From JACQGZ01 sp050695215 (lineage in GTDB: Bacteria > Sysuimicrobiota > Sysuimicrobiia > Sysuimicrobiales > Humicultoraceae): a stretch of 5,122 nt of DNA. A model generated the notes under the pieces. The model was not told the origin of the DNA and searched no databases. It saw only the letters and a program-made list of their open reading frames with translations. Made by a program: the position numbers and the translations under genes. Below, piece after piece: positions 1 through 5,115 of this stretch (position 1 is the stretch's first letter; each line of letters opens with the position of its first letter). The stretch lies in assembly GCA_050695215.1 (NCBI GenBank), contig JBOGSD010000036.1, forward strand, positions 1-5,122, read 5' to 3'.

Positions 1-467
1 CCGGAGAGGCCGGTGTGCGTGACGATCCCGGCCGGGACGGCCAGCCCGAACGCCTGGGTTTCTCGGTCGAGCTCCCCGAGGAGGACGCCGGCCTGAGCCC
101 GGACCGTGCGCGCCTCCGGATCGACGCGGATCCCCTTCATCAGCCCCAGATCGATGACGAGGCCGCCGTCGCAGACCGACTGTCCGGGGAAGCTATGCCC
201 TCCGCCGCGGACGGCGACGAGGAGGCCGGTCTCTCTCGCGAACCTGACGGCGGCGATGACGTCCGCGACGCCGGCGCACCGCGCGATGAGGGCCGGGAAC
301 CGGTTGATCGACCCGTTCCAGATCTTGCGGTGCTCCTCATAGGTGGGATCCCGCGGGCGAATGAGCTGTCCCCGGAAGGACCCTTCCAGCCCGCGCAGGG
401 CCGTCTCGTCGAGCGTGATTCTAGTGGCGATGGTGATCCACGCACCTCGCTGAGGGGATGACTCCAC
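1..467 (-). CDS. FAD-linked oxidoreductase (BBE/GlcD-like), N-terminal part, truncated by window edge
   Basis: This is the N-terminal 155 codons of a minus-strand gene whose C-terminus lies beyond the left edge. The translation matches the PCMH-type FAD-binding domain (FAD_binding_4) of berberine-bridge-like oxidases. It has the entry segment 'RPRDPTYEEHRKIWNG' at about residues 37-52, 'ARCAGVADVIAAVRFARE' at 62-79, the FAD-pyrophosphate loop 'VRGGGHSFPGQSVCDGG' at 86-102 and 'DRETQAFGL' at 134-142. His91 of RGGGH is at the position used for 8-alpha-histidyl attachment of FAD in this family. At the place where bicovalent members have a second, cysteinyl link I read no cysteine (the segment is 'IVTHTGLSG'), which suggests a mono-covalent enzyme, but this rests on a mental alignment. 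The substrate is unknown. The start is the only in-frame GTG before the domain; no clear ribosome binding site precedes it and the frame stays open upstream, so the start is uncertain. It is divergent from menG; I see no convincing promoter in the 84-bp gap. Confidence 0.85.
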   Translation of the reverse strand, partial: MESSPQRGAWITIATRITLDETALRGLEGSFRGQLIRPRDPTYEEHRKIWNGSINRFPALIARCAGVADVIAAVRFARETGLLVAVRGGGHSFPGQSVCDGGLVIDLGLMKGIRVDPEARTVRAQAGVLLGELDRETQAFGLAVPAGIVTHTGLS

Positions 468-551
468 ACGGTGTTCGCACGCGTCCCGCGAGAGCCCTGC
501 TCGCTCACGGGGCAGGACCGCAGGGAACAGCGGAGAAGCGGCTGACCAGCC

Positions 552-1313
552 ATGGGAAGAACGCGGCCGGCGTCCGAGGGCATCCGGGCGGGGCGGCGCG
601 ATCTCTCGCCGGAAGACCGGGCGGGATACGTCCGGCGGATGTTCAGCGCCGTCGCGCCGCGGTACGACCTCACGAACACGGTCATCAGCGCGGGGCTGCA
701 CCGGCCGTGGAAGCGGCAGACGGTCGCGGCGCTGGGGCTCCGGCCGGGGGAGCGGACGCTCGACCTCTGCAGCGGCACGGGAGATCTGGCCCGGTTGATG
801 GCCGCCGCCGTGGGGCCGACCGGGACCGTCGCCGGGGTGGACTTTGCAGAGCCGATGATCGCCGAGGCGCAGCGAAGGGGGAGCGGGCGCGAGTCGGGGC
901 GGGCCGCCGTCTTCCTGGTGGGCGACGCCATGGCGGTGCCGTTTGCGGATGCCACCTTCGACGCGGCCGCGGTGGGGTTCGGGCTGCGCAACGTCGCCAA
1001 CCCCGGGCAGGTGCTCGACGAGATCCGGCGGGTGCTCAAGCCTGGGGGCCGACTGGCCTTGCTAGAGTTCGCGCGGGTCTCCAACCCGGTGCTGCGTGCG
1101 TGCTATGACCTCTACTCCTTCACCGGCCTGGCGGTCCTCGGCCGGATCGTCTCAGGCCATCCCGATGCCTACACCTACCTGCCCGTGTCCGTCCGCCACT
1201 GGATCGATCAGGAAGGGATGGTGCGGCTGCTCGGCCAGCACGGGTTCGCCGGCGCCGCCTCCCGCAACCTGGCCGGCGGGATCGTCGCCATCTATCGTGC
1301 CAGAGCTTCCTGA
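552..1313 (+). CDS. ubiE: Demethylmenaquinone / 2-polyprenyl-1,4-benzoquinol methyltransferase (MenG/UbiE)
   Basis: This is a SAM-dependent C-methyltransferase of 253 residues that performs the ring methylation late in quinone synthesis, most likely demethylmenaquinone to menaquinone given the Gram-positive flavour of the neighbours. Motifs in order are 'MFSAVAPRYDLTN' at residues 30-42, which continues into the first UbiE signature ending in H50 and W53; SAM motif I 'LDLCSGTGD' at 70-78; the acidic ribose-binding region 'GVDFAEPMI' at 95-103; 'VGFGLRNV' at 141-148; the second signature 'RRVLKPGGRLALLEF' at 159-173; and the usual C-terminal 'GGIVAIYR' at 242-249. Length is normal for the family. 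ATG at 552 is the first possible in-frame start because a TGA lies three codons upstream. The GGAGAAG at 532-538 is farther away than ideal. The last 17 bp overlap the start of mutM, pointing to coupled translation. Whether the natural substrate is a naphthoquinol or a benzoquinol cannot be read from the sequence. Confidence 0.95.
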   Translation: MGRTRPASEGIRAGRRDLSPEDRAGYVRRMFSAVAPRYDLTNTVISAGLHRPWKRQTVAALGLRPGERTLDLCSGTGDLARLMAAAVGPTGTVAGVDFAEPMIAEAQRRGSGRESGRAAVFLVGDAMAVPFADATFDAAAVGFGLRNVANPGQVLDEIRRVLKPGGRLALLEFARVSNPVLRACYDLYSFTGLAVLGRIVSGHPDAYTYLPVSVRHWIDQEGMVRLLGQHGFAGAASRNLAGGIVAIYRARAS

Positions 1314-2142
1314 CGTCGAGACCCTGGCGCGCACGCTTCGCCGCTTCCTGGTGGGCAGGCGGATCCGGTCGGCGCGGGCCCTCACGCCCGAGACGGTCCG
1401 CACACCCTCGCCCGCGCGGTTTGTGCGACTGCTGCGGGGGCGCCGGGTGATGGCTGTCGACCGGAGGGGGAAATATCTGCTGATCCGGCTAAACGGGGGC
1501 CTGGTGCTTCTGGTCCACCTCCGGATGACCGGTGACCTGGAGCTGGCCGGTGCGCGGGACCCGGCCGGCCGGCATGCCCGGGTCGTCTTCGCCCTAGACG
1601 GCCGCGCCGGTGATGGGGGCGGCCGGGGAGGGGAGGAGCTTCGTTTCACCGACCAGCGCCGCTTTGGGCACATGGACCTCTTGCCGGCAGCCGCCGTCGA
1701 GGAGTTCACCCCCCTCGCCCGGATGGGGGCGGAGCCGCTCGAGCGGGCGTTCACCCTGGAGGCGTTCCGTGTCCTGCTGCGGAGGCGCCTGGGCGCGCTG
1801 AAGCCCCTCCTACTGCGCCAGGATGTCGTGGCGGGGATCGGGAATCTCTACGCCGACGAGATCCTCTATCAGGCCAGACTGCATCCGGGTCGGCGGGTGG
1901 AGTCGCTGCGGCCGGCGGAGGTCCGCAGCCTCCATGAGGCGATCCGACAGGTGCTCCGGCGGGCGACGGCGGGGTTGTCCCGGTATGGGCGGCCGGTCGG
2001 CGACCTGCTGGACGCGCGGGAGCGGGGCGGGCTCTGCCCCCGGTGTGGGCGGCCGCTCGAGATCAGCCGGCTGGGTGGCCGGGCGACCTACTTCTGTCCC
2101 TTCTGCCAGCGGCCGGGCCGGGACCGGCGCCGGGAGGGGTAG
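1297..2142 (+). CDS. mutM: Bifunctional formamidopyrimidine-DNA glycosylase / AP lyase (Fpg/MutM)
   Basis: This base-excision repair enzyme removes 8-oxoguanine and formamidopyrimidines and cleaves the abasic strand. The start is the GTG at 1297 because it gives the obligatory 'PELPDVE' N-terminus: Pro2, exposed after Met removal, is the Schiff-base nucleophile, followed by Glu3. Other expected residues are Lys59 in 'RRGKYLL', void-filling Met77, Arg121 and Phe123, the H2TH segment 'QDVVAGIGNLYADEILYQA' at 175-193 with Asn183, and the C-terminal zinc finger with Cys247, Cys250, Cys267 and Cys270 plus Arg262. The length of 281 residues is close to normal. Two departures are visible: a Gly-rich insertion around residues 102-112 before the 'RFTDQRRFG' strand, and a linker between the H2TH region and the zinc finger that is about ten residues shorter than usual and lacks the typical lesion-capping loop sequence. 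The gene overlaps menG by 17 bp and is followed by ireB after 43 bp. Confidence 0.96.
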   Translation: MPELPDVETLARTLRRFLVGRRIRSARALTPETVRTPSPARFVRLLRGRRVMAVDRRGKYLLIRLNGGLVLLVHLRMTGDLELAGARDPAGRHARVVFALDGRAGDGGGRGGEELRFTDQRRFGHMDLLPAAAVEEFTPLARMGAEPLERAFTLEAFRVLLRRRLGALKPLLLRQDVVAGIGNLYADEILYQARLHPGRRVESLRPAEVRSLHEAIRQVLRRATAGLSRYGRPVGDLLDARERGGLCPRCGRPLEISRLGGRATYFCPFCQRPGRDRRREG

Positions 2143-2174
2143 CCGTCCCGCCGGATGGGTAAGCAGAAGGATGC

Positions 2175-2181
2175 GGGGAGG
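2175..2181 (+). promoter_or_regulatory. Ribosome binding site deciding the ireB start
   Basis: GGGGAGG lies 4 nt before ATG 2186. An in-frame ATG at 2171 is also possible, but this motif would then fall inside the coding region. The SD placement favours 2186, which also puts a threonine at residue 7 as in characterised ReoM/IreB proteins. Confidence 0.7.
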
Positions 2182-2185
2182 GTCG

Positions 2186-2449
2186 ATGGCCGAACAAGAG
2201 CGCACCGGTGTCTTCCGTCTGGGCCCACCCGCGGTCCGGGATCCCCAGGAGATCCTGCGCTACGTCCACCAGGCGCTGTCCGAGAAAGGCTATAATCCTG
2301 TTGACCAGATCGTGGGATATCTCCTGTCCGGCGACCCCACGTATATCACCAGTCACCACGACGCGCGCACGGTGATCCGCCAGGTCGACCGGCTGCTCCT
2401 GCTCGAAGAACTTGTCCGCACCTACGTCGAGACGAAGCTTCGCCCTTAG
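2186..2449 (+). CDS. ireB: IreB/ReoM family regulatory phosphoprotein (DUF965)
   Basis: This small cytoplasmic regulator of 87 residues has the hallmark core 'SEKGYNPVDQIVGYLLSGD' followed by 'PTYITSHHDARTVIR' and the C-terminal 'LLLEELVRTYVE', nearly colinear with IreB of Enterococcus and ReoM of Listeria. In those species the protein is phosphorylated near its N-terminus by a PASTA-domain Ser/Thr kinase (IreK/PrkA) and affects cell-wall synthesis and cephalosporin resistance. Listeria ReoM acts by controlling ClpCP-dependent degradation of MurA. Here Thr7, in 'MAEQERTGVF', lines up with the phosphorylated Thr7 of ReoM and IreB. The gene lies 43 bp after mutM and 52 bp before murA on the same strand, probably in one transcript. 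In many Firmicutes I recall ireB beside alaS and the ruvX homologue instead, so the placement next to murA is notable. No kinase or phosphatase gene is in the window. Family assignment is very secure; the MurA role is inference from homologues and neighbourhood. Confidence 0.96.
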   Translation: MAEQERTGVFRLGPPAVRDPQEILRYVHQALSEKGYNPVDQIVGYLLSGDPTYITSHHDARTVIRQVDRLLLLEELVRTYVETKLRP

Positions 2450-2463
2450 CGTCGCAGCGTTCC

Positions 2464-2481
2464 CTCCGGCCGGAGCCGGAG
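2464..2481 (+). repeat. GC-rich hairpin between ireB and murA
   Basis: CTCCGGC (2464-2470) and GCCGGAG (2475-2481) form a perfect 7-bp stem around the tetraloop CGGA. The first 12 bases, CTCCGGCCGGAG, are also a perfect palindrome at DNA level. The hairpin ends 7 nt before the murA ribosome binding site. There is no T-run after it, so it is not a classical terminator. It could pause or attenuate read-through, be an RNA-processing site, or be a protein-binding palindrome. In DNA this GC-rich it could also be chance. Confidence 0.4.
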
Positions 2482-2488
2482 CATCGAT

Positions 2489-2496
2489 AGAGGAGG
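2489..2496 (+). promoter_or_regulatory. Strong ribosome binding site deciding the murA start
   Basis: AGAGGAGG stands 5 nt before GTG 2502. The frame is open upstream to 2412, but this near-perfect SD and the standard MurA N-terminus fix the start at the GTG. Confidence 0.85.
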
Positions 2497-2501
2497 CAGT
2501 C

Positions 2502-3803
2502 GTGGAACGGATCGTCATCACCGGCGGACGGCCGCTGGCCGGGGCCGTCAGAGTCAGCGGAGCGAAGAATTCCTCGCTGCCCATCATCGCGGCGGCCTGC
2601 CTGGCGGCGGACGTCTCCGTGCTGGACAACGTACCGCACTGCCAGGACGTGCTCACCCTCAGGGCGATCCTGGAAGACCTGGGCGCGCGGTTCGAGTTCG
2701 AGGGCGTCCGCCTCACCATCGACGCGCGCGGCCTGTACCGCACCGTCCCGGACTACGACCTCTGCCGGAAGATGCGCGCGTCATTCTACACGGCGGGGGT
2801 GCTGCTGGCGCGGATGGGCCGGGCGGAGGTGCCGCTGCCGGGGGGCTGTTCCATCGGCACCCGGCCGGTGGACTTCCACATGAAAGGCTTCGCCGCGCTC
2901 GGGGCGGAGGTCGGCACCGAGCACGGCTACATGAAGGCCGCGTTCCCGCGGCGCACTCGTGGCGCGCGGGGCGCCGCCTTCTACGTGCCTCGCAGCAGCG
3001 TGGGCACGACCATCAACATGATGCTGGCGGCCAGCACGGGACGCTACACCACCACGCTGACCAACGCCGCGCGCGAGCCGGAGGTGGTCGACACCGCCGT
3101 CTTTCTAAACCTGATGGGCGCGCGCGTCCGCGGGGCGGGCACCGACACGATGACGATCCGCGGCGTCCCGGCGCTGCACGGCGCCCAATACACGATCATC
3201 CCCGACCGCATCGAAGCCGGCACCTACCTGCTCTGCGGCGTCGCCACCGGCGGCGACGTCCTCGCCGAGGGCCTGATCCCGGAACACTTTCAGGCGCTCC
3301 TGGGCAAGGTGACGGAGGCCGGCGCCGAGACCGTGGTCGAGCCGGACGGCGTGCGGGTGCGTGTGACCCGGGAGCTGGCGGCCGTCGACGTCGACACCGC
3401 GCCCTATCCCGGCTTTGCCACCGATCTGCATCCCCCGCTGGCCGCCGCCCTCAGCCGGGCCCGCGGGGTGTCCTCCATCCGGGAGACGGTGCACGATTCC
3501 CGGTTCGCCTACGTGGACGAACTGCGCCGGATGGGCGCCGAGATGAAGGTGGAGGGGGAGACGGTGCGCATCACGGGGGTAGACCACCTCAGCGGGGCGC
3601 CGGTGGAGGCGCTGGACATCCGCGCCGGGGCCGCCGTGGTGATCGCGGCGCTGGCGGCGGCGGGGACGACCGAGATCCGGACAGTGGAGAACCTCGATCG
3701 GGGCTATGAGGGATTGACGGCGAAACTCACCTCCCTCGGCGCGGCGATCGAGCGGGTGGACGACGAGGCCGCCCCGGCGGCTCTGACTACGGCGGCCGGC
3801 TAA
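2502..3803 (+). CDS. murA: UDP-N-acetylglucosamine 1-carboxyvinyltransferase (MurA)
   Basis: This cytoplasmic enzyme transfers enolpyruvate from PEP to UDP-GlcNAc, the first committed step of peptidoglycan synthesis and the target of fosfomycin. The EPSP-synthase-like fold is covered in full over 433 residues. Visible landmarks are 'SGAKNSSLPII' with Lys22 and Asn23, 'KMRAS' with Arg92, and the catalytic loop 'LPGGCSIGTRPVD', whose Cys116 matches E. coli Cys115 and implies fosfomycin sensitivity. Further landmarks are 'NAAREPEVVDTA', 'TIIPDRIEAGTY', catalytic Asp308 in 'PGFATDLHP', Asp372 and Arg374 in 'LDIRAGAA', and Arg400 in 'DRGYEG'. The 'RAGAA' form and 'DELRRMGAEMKVEG' resemble Gram-positive MurA (MurAA/MurAB) more than the E. 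coli 'RASAS' type. GTG start with a strong SD. ireB/reoM lies immediately upstream. The last 17 bp overlap the end of a convergent small gene. Nothing is missing; which of the two Gram-positive paralogue types it is cannot be settled here. Confidence 0.98.
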   Translation: MERIVITGGRPLAGAVRVSGAKNSSLPIIAAACLAADVSVLDNVPHCQDVLTLRAILEDLGARFEFEGVRLTIDARGLYRTVPDYDLCRKMRASFYTAGVLLARMGRAEVPLPGGCSIGTRPVDFHMKGFAALGAEVGTEHGYMKAAFPRRTRGARGAAFYVPRSSVGTTINMMLAASTGRYTTTLTNAAREPEVVDTAVFLNLMGARVRGAGTDTMTIRGVPALHGAQYTIIPDRIEAGTYLLCGVATGGDVLAEGLIPEHFQALLGKVTEAGAETVVEPDGVRVRVTRELAAVDVDTAPYPGFATDLHPPLAAALSRARGVSSIRETVHDSRFAYVDELRRMGAEMKVEGETVRITGVDHLSGAPVEALDIRAGAAVVIAALAAAGTTEIRTVENLDRGYEGLTAKLTSLGAAIERVDDEAAPAALTTAAG

Positions 3804-3939
3804 AACGCGCCAGCAGCAACCACAGGAAGATCCCCACCGCTACTACCAAGGCGATCAGGACATAGAAGGTATTTTGCAGCTCCGATTCCGACTGCGGAGC
3901 GGGGGCCAGTACGATCGTGAGAAGTCTGTCCATCGTCAT
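3787..3939 (-). CDS. Small single-pass membrane protein, hypothetical
   Basis: This is a 50-residue reading frame of unknown function, too short for most gene finders. Its N-terminal half ends in a polar stretch 'PAPQSESELQNT' and is followed by one clear hydrophobic helix, 'FYVLIALVVAVGIFLWLLLA' at about residues 25-44, then a short basic tail 'RFSRPP'. The positive tail suggests N-out/C-in orientation. Codon third positions are mostly G or C, like the neighbours, which supports coding. Starts at ATG 3939 or ATG 3933 are possible; a TGA three codons upstream of 3939 excludes longer forms. No Shine-Dalgarno sequence is visible. It follows the kinase gene after 47 bp on the same strand, so it may belong to the STAS-kinase operon. 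Its last 17 bp lie in the 3' end of convergent murA. I do not recognise a family. Confidence 0.55.
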   Translation of the reverse strand: MTMDRLLTIVLAPAPQSESELQNTFYVLIALVVAVGIFLWLLLARFSRPP

Positions 3940-3941
3940 GC

Positions 3942-3963
3942 TAATTCAAGTATGCCCGAATTA
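3942..3963. repeat. Inverted repeat upstream of the small membrane gene
   Basis: TAATTC (3942-3947) and GAATTA (3958-3963) are perfect 6-bp inverted arms around a 10-nt spacer. The element sits 2 nt before the ATG of the minus-strand small gene, where a ribosome binding site should be, and is AT-rich against a GC-rich background. It could be an operator or a weak RNA hairpin. Its short arms make chance possible. Confidence 0.3.
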
Positions 3964-3986
3964 CCCGGGAGAGAGCTGCCCCCCAC

Positions 3987-4394
3987 CTAGCGCAGCAGCT
4001 TTACCATGCGGATCGCGATTCCGCGGCGTCTCGATTTTGAAGGAACGACTTCGACCTCCTCCATGAGCTGTCCGACCAGGTAGAGCCCTCGACCATGCCC
4101 TTCAGCCGGCAGCGTCTGCGGAACGGCCGGTTGCTCTGTCACCGGTTCGCCCCGGTCGGAGAGCGTCGTGATCAGGCGGAGCCCGTCGAACTCCATCTGT
4201 ATCTTGATCGGCCCACCGGTACCGCCGTAGGCGTGGAGATGCGCGTTCGCCAGCGCCTCGCCCACCGCGACTTCGACATCGAACGCATCGGCAGCACTAG
4301 CGCCCTCAGCCACGGCCGCAGAGGAGACCGCCTTCCGGACAATCCGCAGCACCTGAGGCTCCGTCACCAGCCGGAGGGTCAGCGCCCAGGGCAC
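3987..4394 (-). CDS. RsbW/SpoIIAB-like anti-sigma factor serine kinase (GHKL ATPase domain)
   Basis: A 135-residue single-domain HATPase_c_2 protein. Proteins of this kind bind and inhibit a sigma factor, or another target, and phosphorylate a STAS-domain antagonist. The ATP-binding motifs look intact: N-box 'EVAVGEALANAHLHAY' at residues 41-56 with Glu46 and Asn50, G1 'SDRG' at 79-82 and the G2 box 'GHGRGLYLVGQLMEEV' at 99-114. The length fits RsbW/SpoIIAB-type proteins. Start is GTG 4394, 8 nt after a modest AGTAGG. It follows the STAS gene after 39 bp on the same strand and precedes a small membrane gene, so a three-gene operon is likely. No sigma factor gene is in the window, so its target is unknown; a phosphatase-type or non-sigma output is also conceivable. 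Family assignment is firm; the exact regulon is not known. Confidence 0.88.
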   Translation of the reverse strand: MPWALTLRLVTEPQVLRIVRKAVSSAAVAEGASAADAFDVEVAVGEALANAHLHAYGGTGGPIKIQMEFDGLRLITTLSDRGEPVTEQPAVPQTLPAEGHGRGLYLVGQLMEEVEVVPSKSRRRGIAIRMVKLLR

Positions 4395-4417
4395 CGAAGG
4401 GACCTACTCTCGGGTCA

Positions 4418-4456
4418 GCGCGCCTTGGGGGCCTCAACCATCGCCCGGCGCGCCTT
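4418..4456 (-). repeat. Repeated GCGCGCCTT around the STAS gene stop codon
   Basis: GCGCGCCTT occurs at 4418-4426 and 4448-4456. Because its core is nearly self-complementary, the two copies could also pair (GCGCGCC at 4418-4424 with GGCGCGC at 4447-4453) across the stop codon of the STAS gene, just upstream of the kinase ribosome binding site. This might influence translation of the kinase gene, but it may be chance in GC-rich DNA. Confidence 0.25.
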
Positions 4457-4868
4457 CGCTGAACGTCCCTGACCGGAGGTGACCGAGCGCGGCCACTGGG
4501 GTCGGGAGAATGTCAAAGGTCCGGTGGATTCCCAGGATCTCGAAGACCCGACGCACCATCGCGGAGGGAGAGGCCAGGACGACGCGAGACCCCCGTTCCT
4601 CCGCCAGGCGGTGACAATGTTCGAGCGTGCGGATCCCCGCCATATCGATGAACCGGACGTCGGTGAGCACGACAGCCACATTCTTCCCTTGCTGGACCAG
4701 GAGCTCCAGGTGGCTGCGCAGCAGGGGGGCGGTGAAGAGATCCACCTCGCCGCTGACGTGGAGGAGGGCGGCTCCCGAATCCTCCTCGATGCGGCACTCG
4801 AGGAGATCCCGCTGGGGCCCTCCTCCCGCGATGGAAACGATCTTTCTGCTCCCTGAGGGTCGCGTCAC
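4434..4868 (-). CDS. STAS-domain anti-sigma factor antagonist-like protein lacking the phosphorylatable serine
   Basis: A 144-residue protein with one STAS domain from about residue 22 to 125. Landmarks are 'VSGEVDLFTAPLLRSHL' at 38-54, the strand and loop 'VVLTDVRFIDMAGIRTL' at 66-82, 'GSRVVLASPSAMVRRVFEILGI', and 'FDILPT' near the end. In SpoIIAA/RsbV-type antagonists the loop reads D-S-S-G and the second serine is phosphorylated by the partner kinase. Here it reads Asp75-Met76-Ala77-Gly78, so neither serine is present. A C-terminal tail of about 20 residues follows the domain. The start is uncertain: GTG 4868 gives a family-like length, while the frame is open to GTG 4937, which would add a basic stretch of 23 residues. 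Neither has a good SD. It is the first gene of a minus-strand run with the RsbW-like kinase 39 bp downstream. The partner could be that kinase in constitutive fashion, or the protein could work without phosphorylation. Confidence 0.85.
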   Translation of the reverse strand: MTRPSGSRKIVSIAGGGPQRDLLECRIEEDSGAALLHVSGEVDLFTAPLLRSHLELLVQQGKNVAVVLTDVRFIDMAGIRTLEHCHRLAEERGSRVVLASPSAMVRRVFEILGIHRTFDILPTPVAALGHLRSGTFSEGAPGDG

Positions 4869-5086
4869 CCGTCTGCGTCTCAGAGTAGGATGGAGACGAT
4901 CACGCGCTGGCGGCAGAAGGTGTGCGGAAAGTGCCACGCGGCGCGTCTTCGATTGTGAACGCAGAGACTCCTGCCGACCCTTAGGAAACGGGCAGCGAGT
5001 GAAGGCGCTGACTTCGCGCGGGGCGAGGAGGCCGGGTTGATTCCCTGTATTTGATGGAGGATTGTGGCCTATTCTTAGGAAAGGTT

Positions 5087-5115
5087 ATCCTGGATGGGAG
5101 AAAATGCCATCCTGG
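5087..5115 (+). repeat. Hairpin plus direct repeat in the leader of the next gene
   Basis: GGATGG (5092-5097) and CCATCC (5107-5112) form a 6-bp stem with a 9-nt A-rich loop. Beyond one T-T mismatch, two more C-G pairs (5089-5090 with 5114-5115) extend it into the following Shine-Dalgarno sequence. ATCCTGG is also directly repeated at 5087-5093 and 5109-5115. It could modulate translation of the next gene. Confidence 0.35.

Noticed and set aside
140..1084. 314-codon minus-strand frame across the FAD oxidoreductase start and menG
   Set aside because: It is low-complexity (Arg, Ser, Pro, Ala rich), matches no family I know, and lies antisense to menG and out of frame with the real oxidoreductase. 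This is typical of shadow frames in GC-rich DNA.
458..1108. 216-codon plus-strand frame overlapping menG
   Set aside because: Wrong-frame shadow of menG with repetitive Gly/Arg/Ala composition; the menG frame carries all methyltransferase motifs.
1096..1296. Longer mutM start upstream of 1297
   Set aside because: Fpg needs proline right after the initiator Met; only GTG 1297 gives PELPDVE, and the extra upstream residues are out-of-frame menG sequence.
2291..2306. TATAAT followed by TTGACC inside ireB, looking like promoter elements
   Set aside because: They are in the wrong order for one promoter, no partner element is at proper spacing, and the bases encode the conserved GYNPVDQ core.
2412..2501. 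N-terminal extension of murA from the TTG at 2412
   Set aside because: It would overlap the end of ireB and adds sequence unlike MurA; a strong SD precedes GTG 2502.
3105..3587. 160-codon minus-strand frame within murA, and similar frames opposite mutM, ireB and the STAS and kinase genes
   Set aside because: These are antisense shadows with His/Gly/Arg/Ala bias and no recognisable motifs, fully covered by well-supported genes.
4869..4937. Longer STAS start at GTG 4937
   Set aside because: It adds a basic non-conserved stretch with no SD. Kept only as an alternative to GTG 4868.
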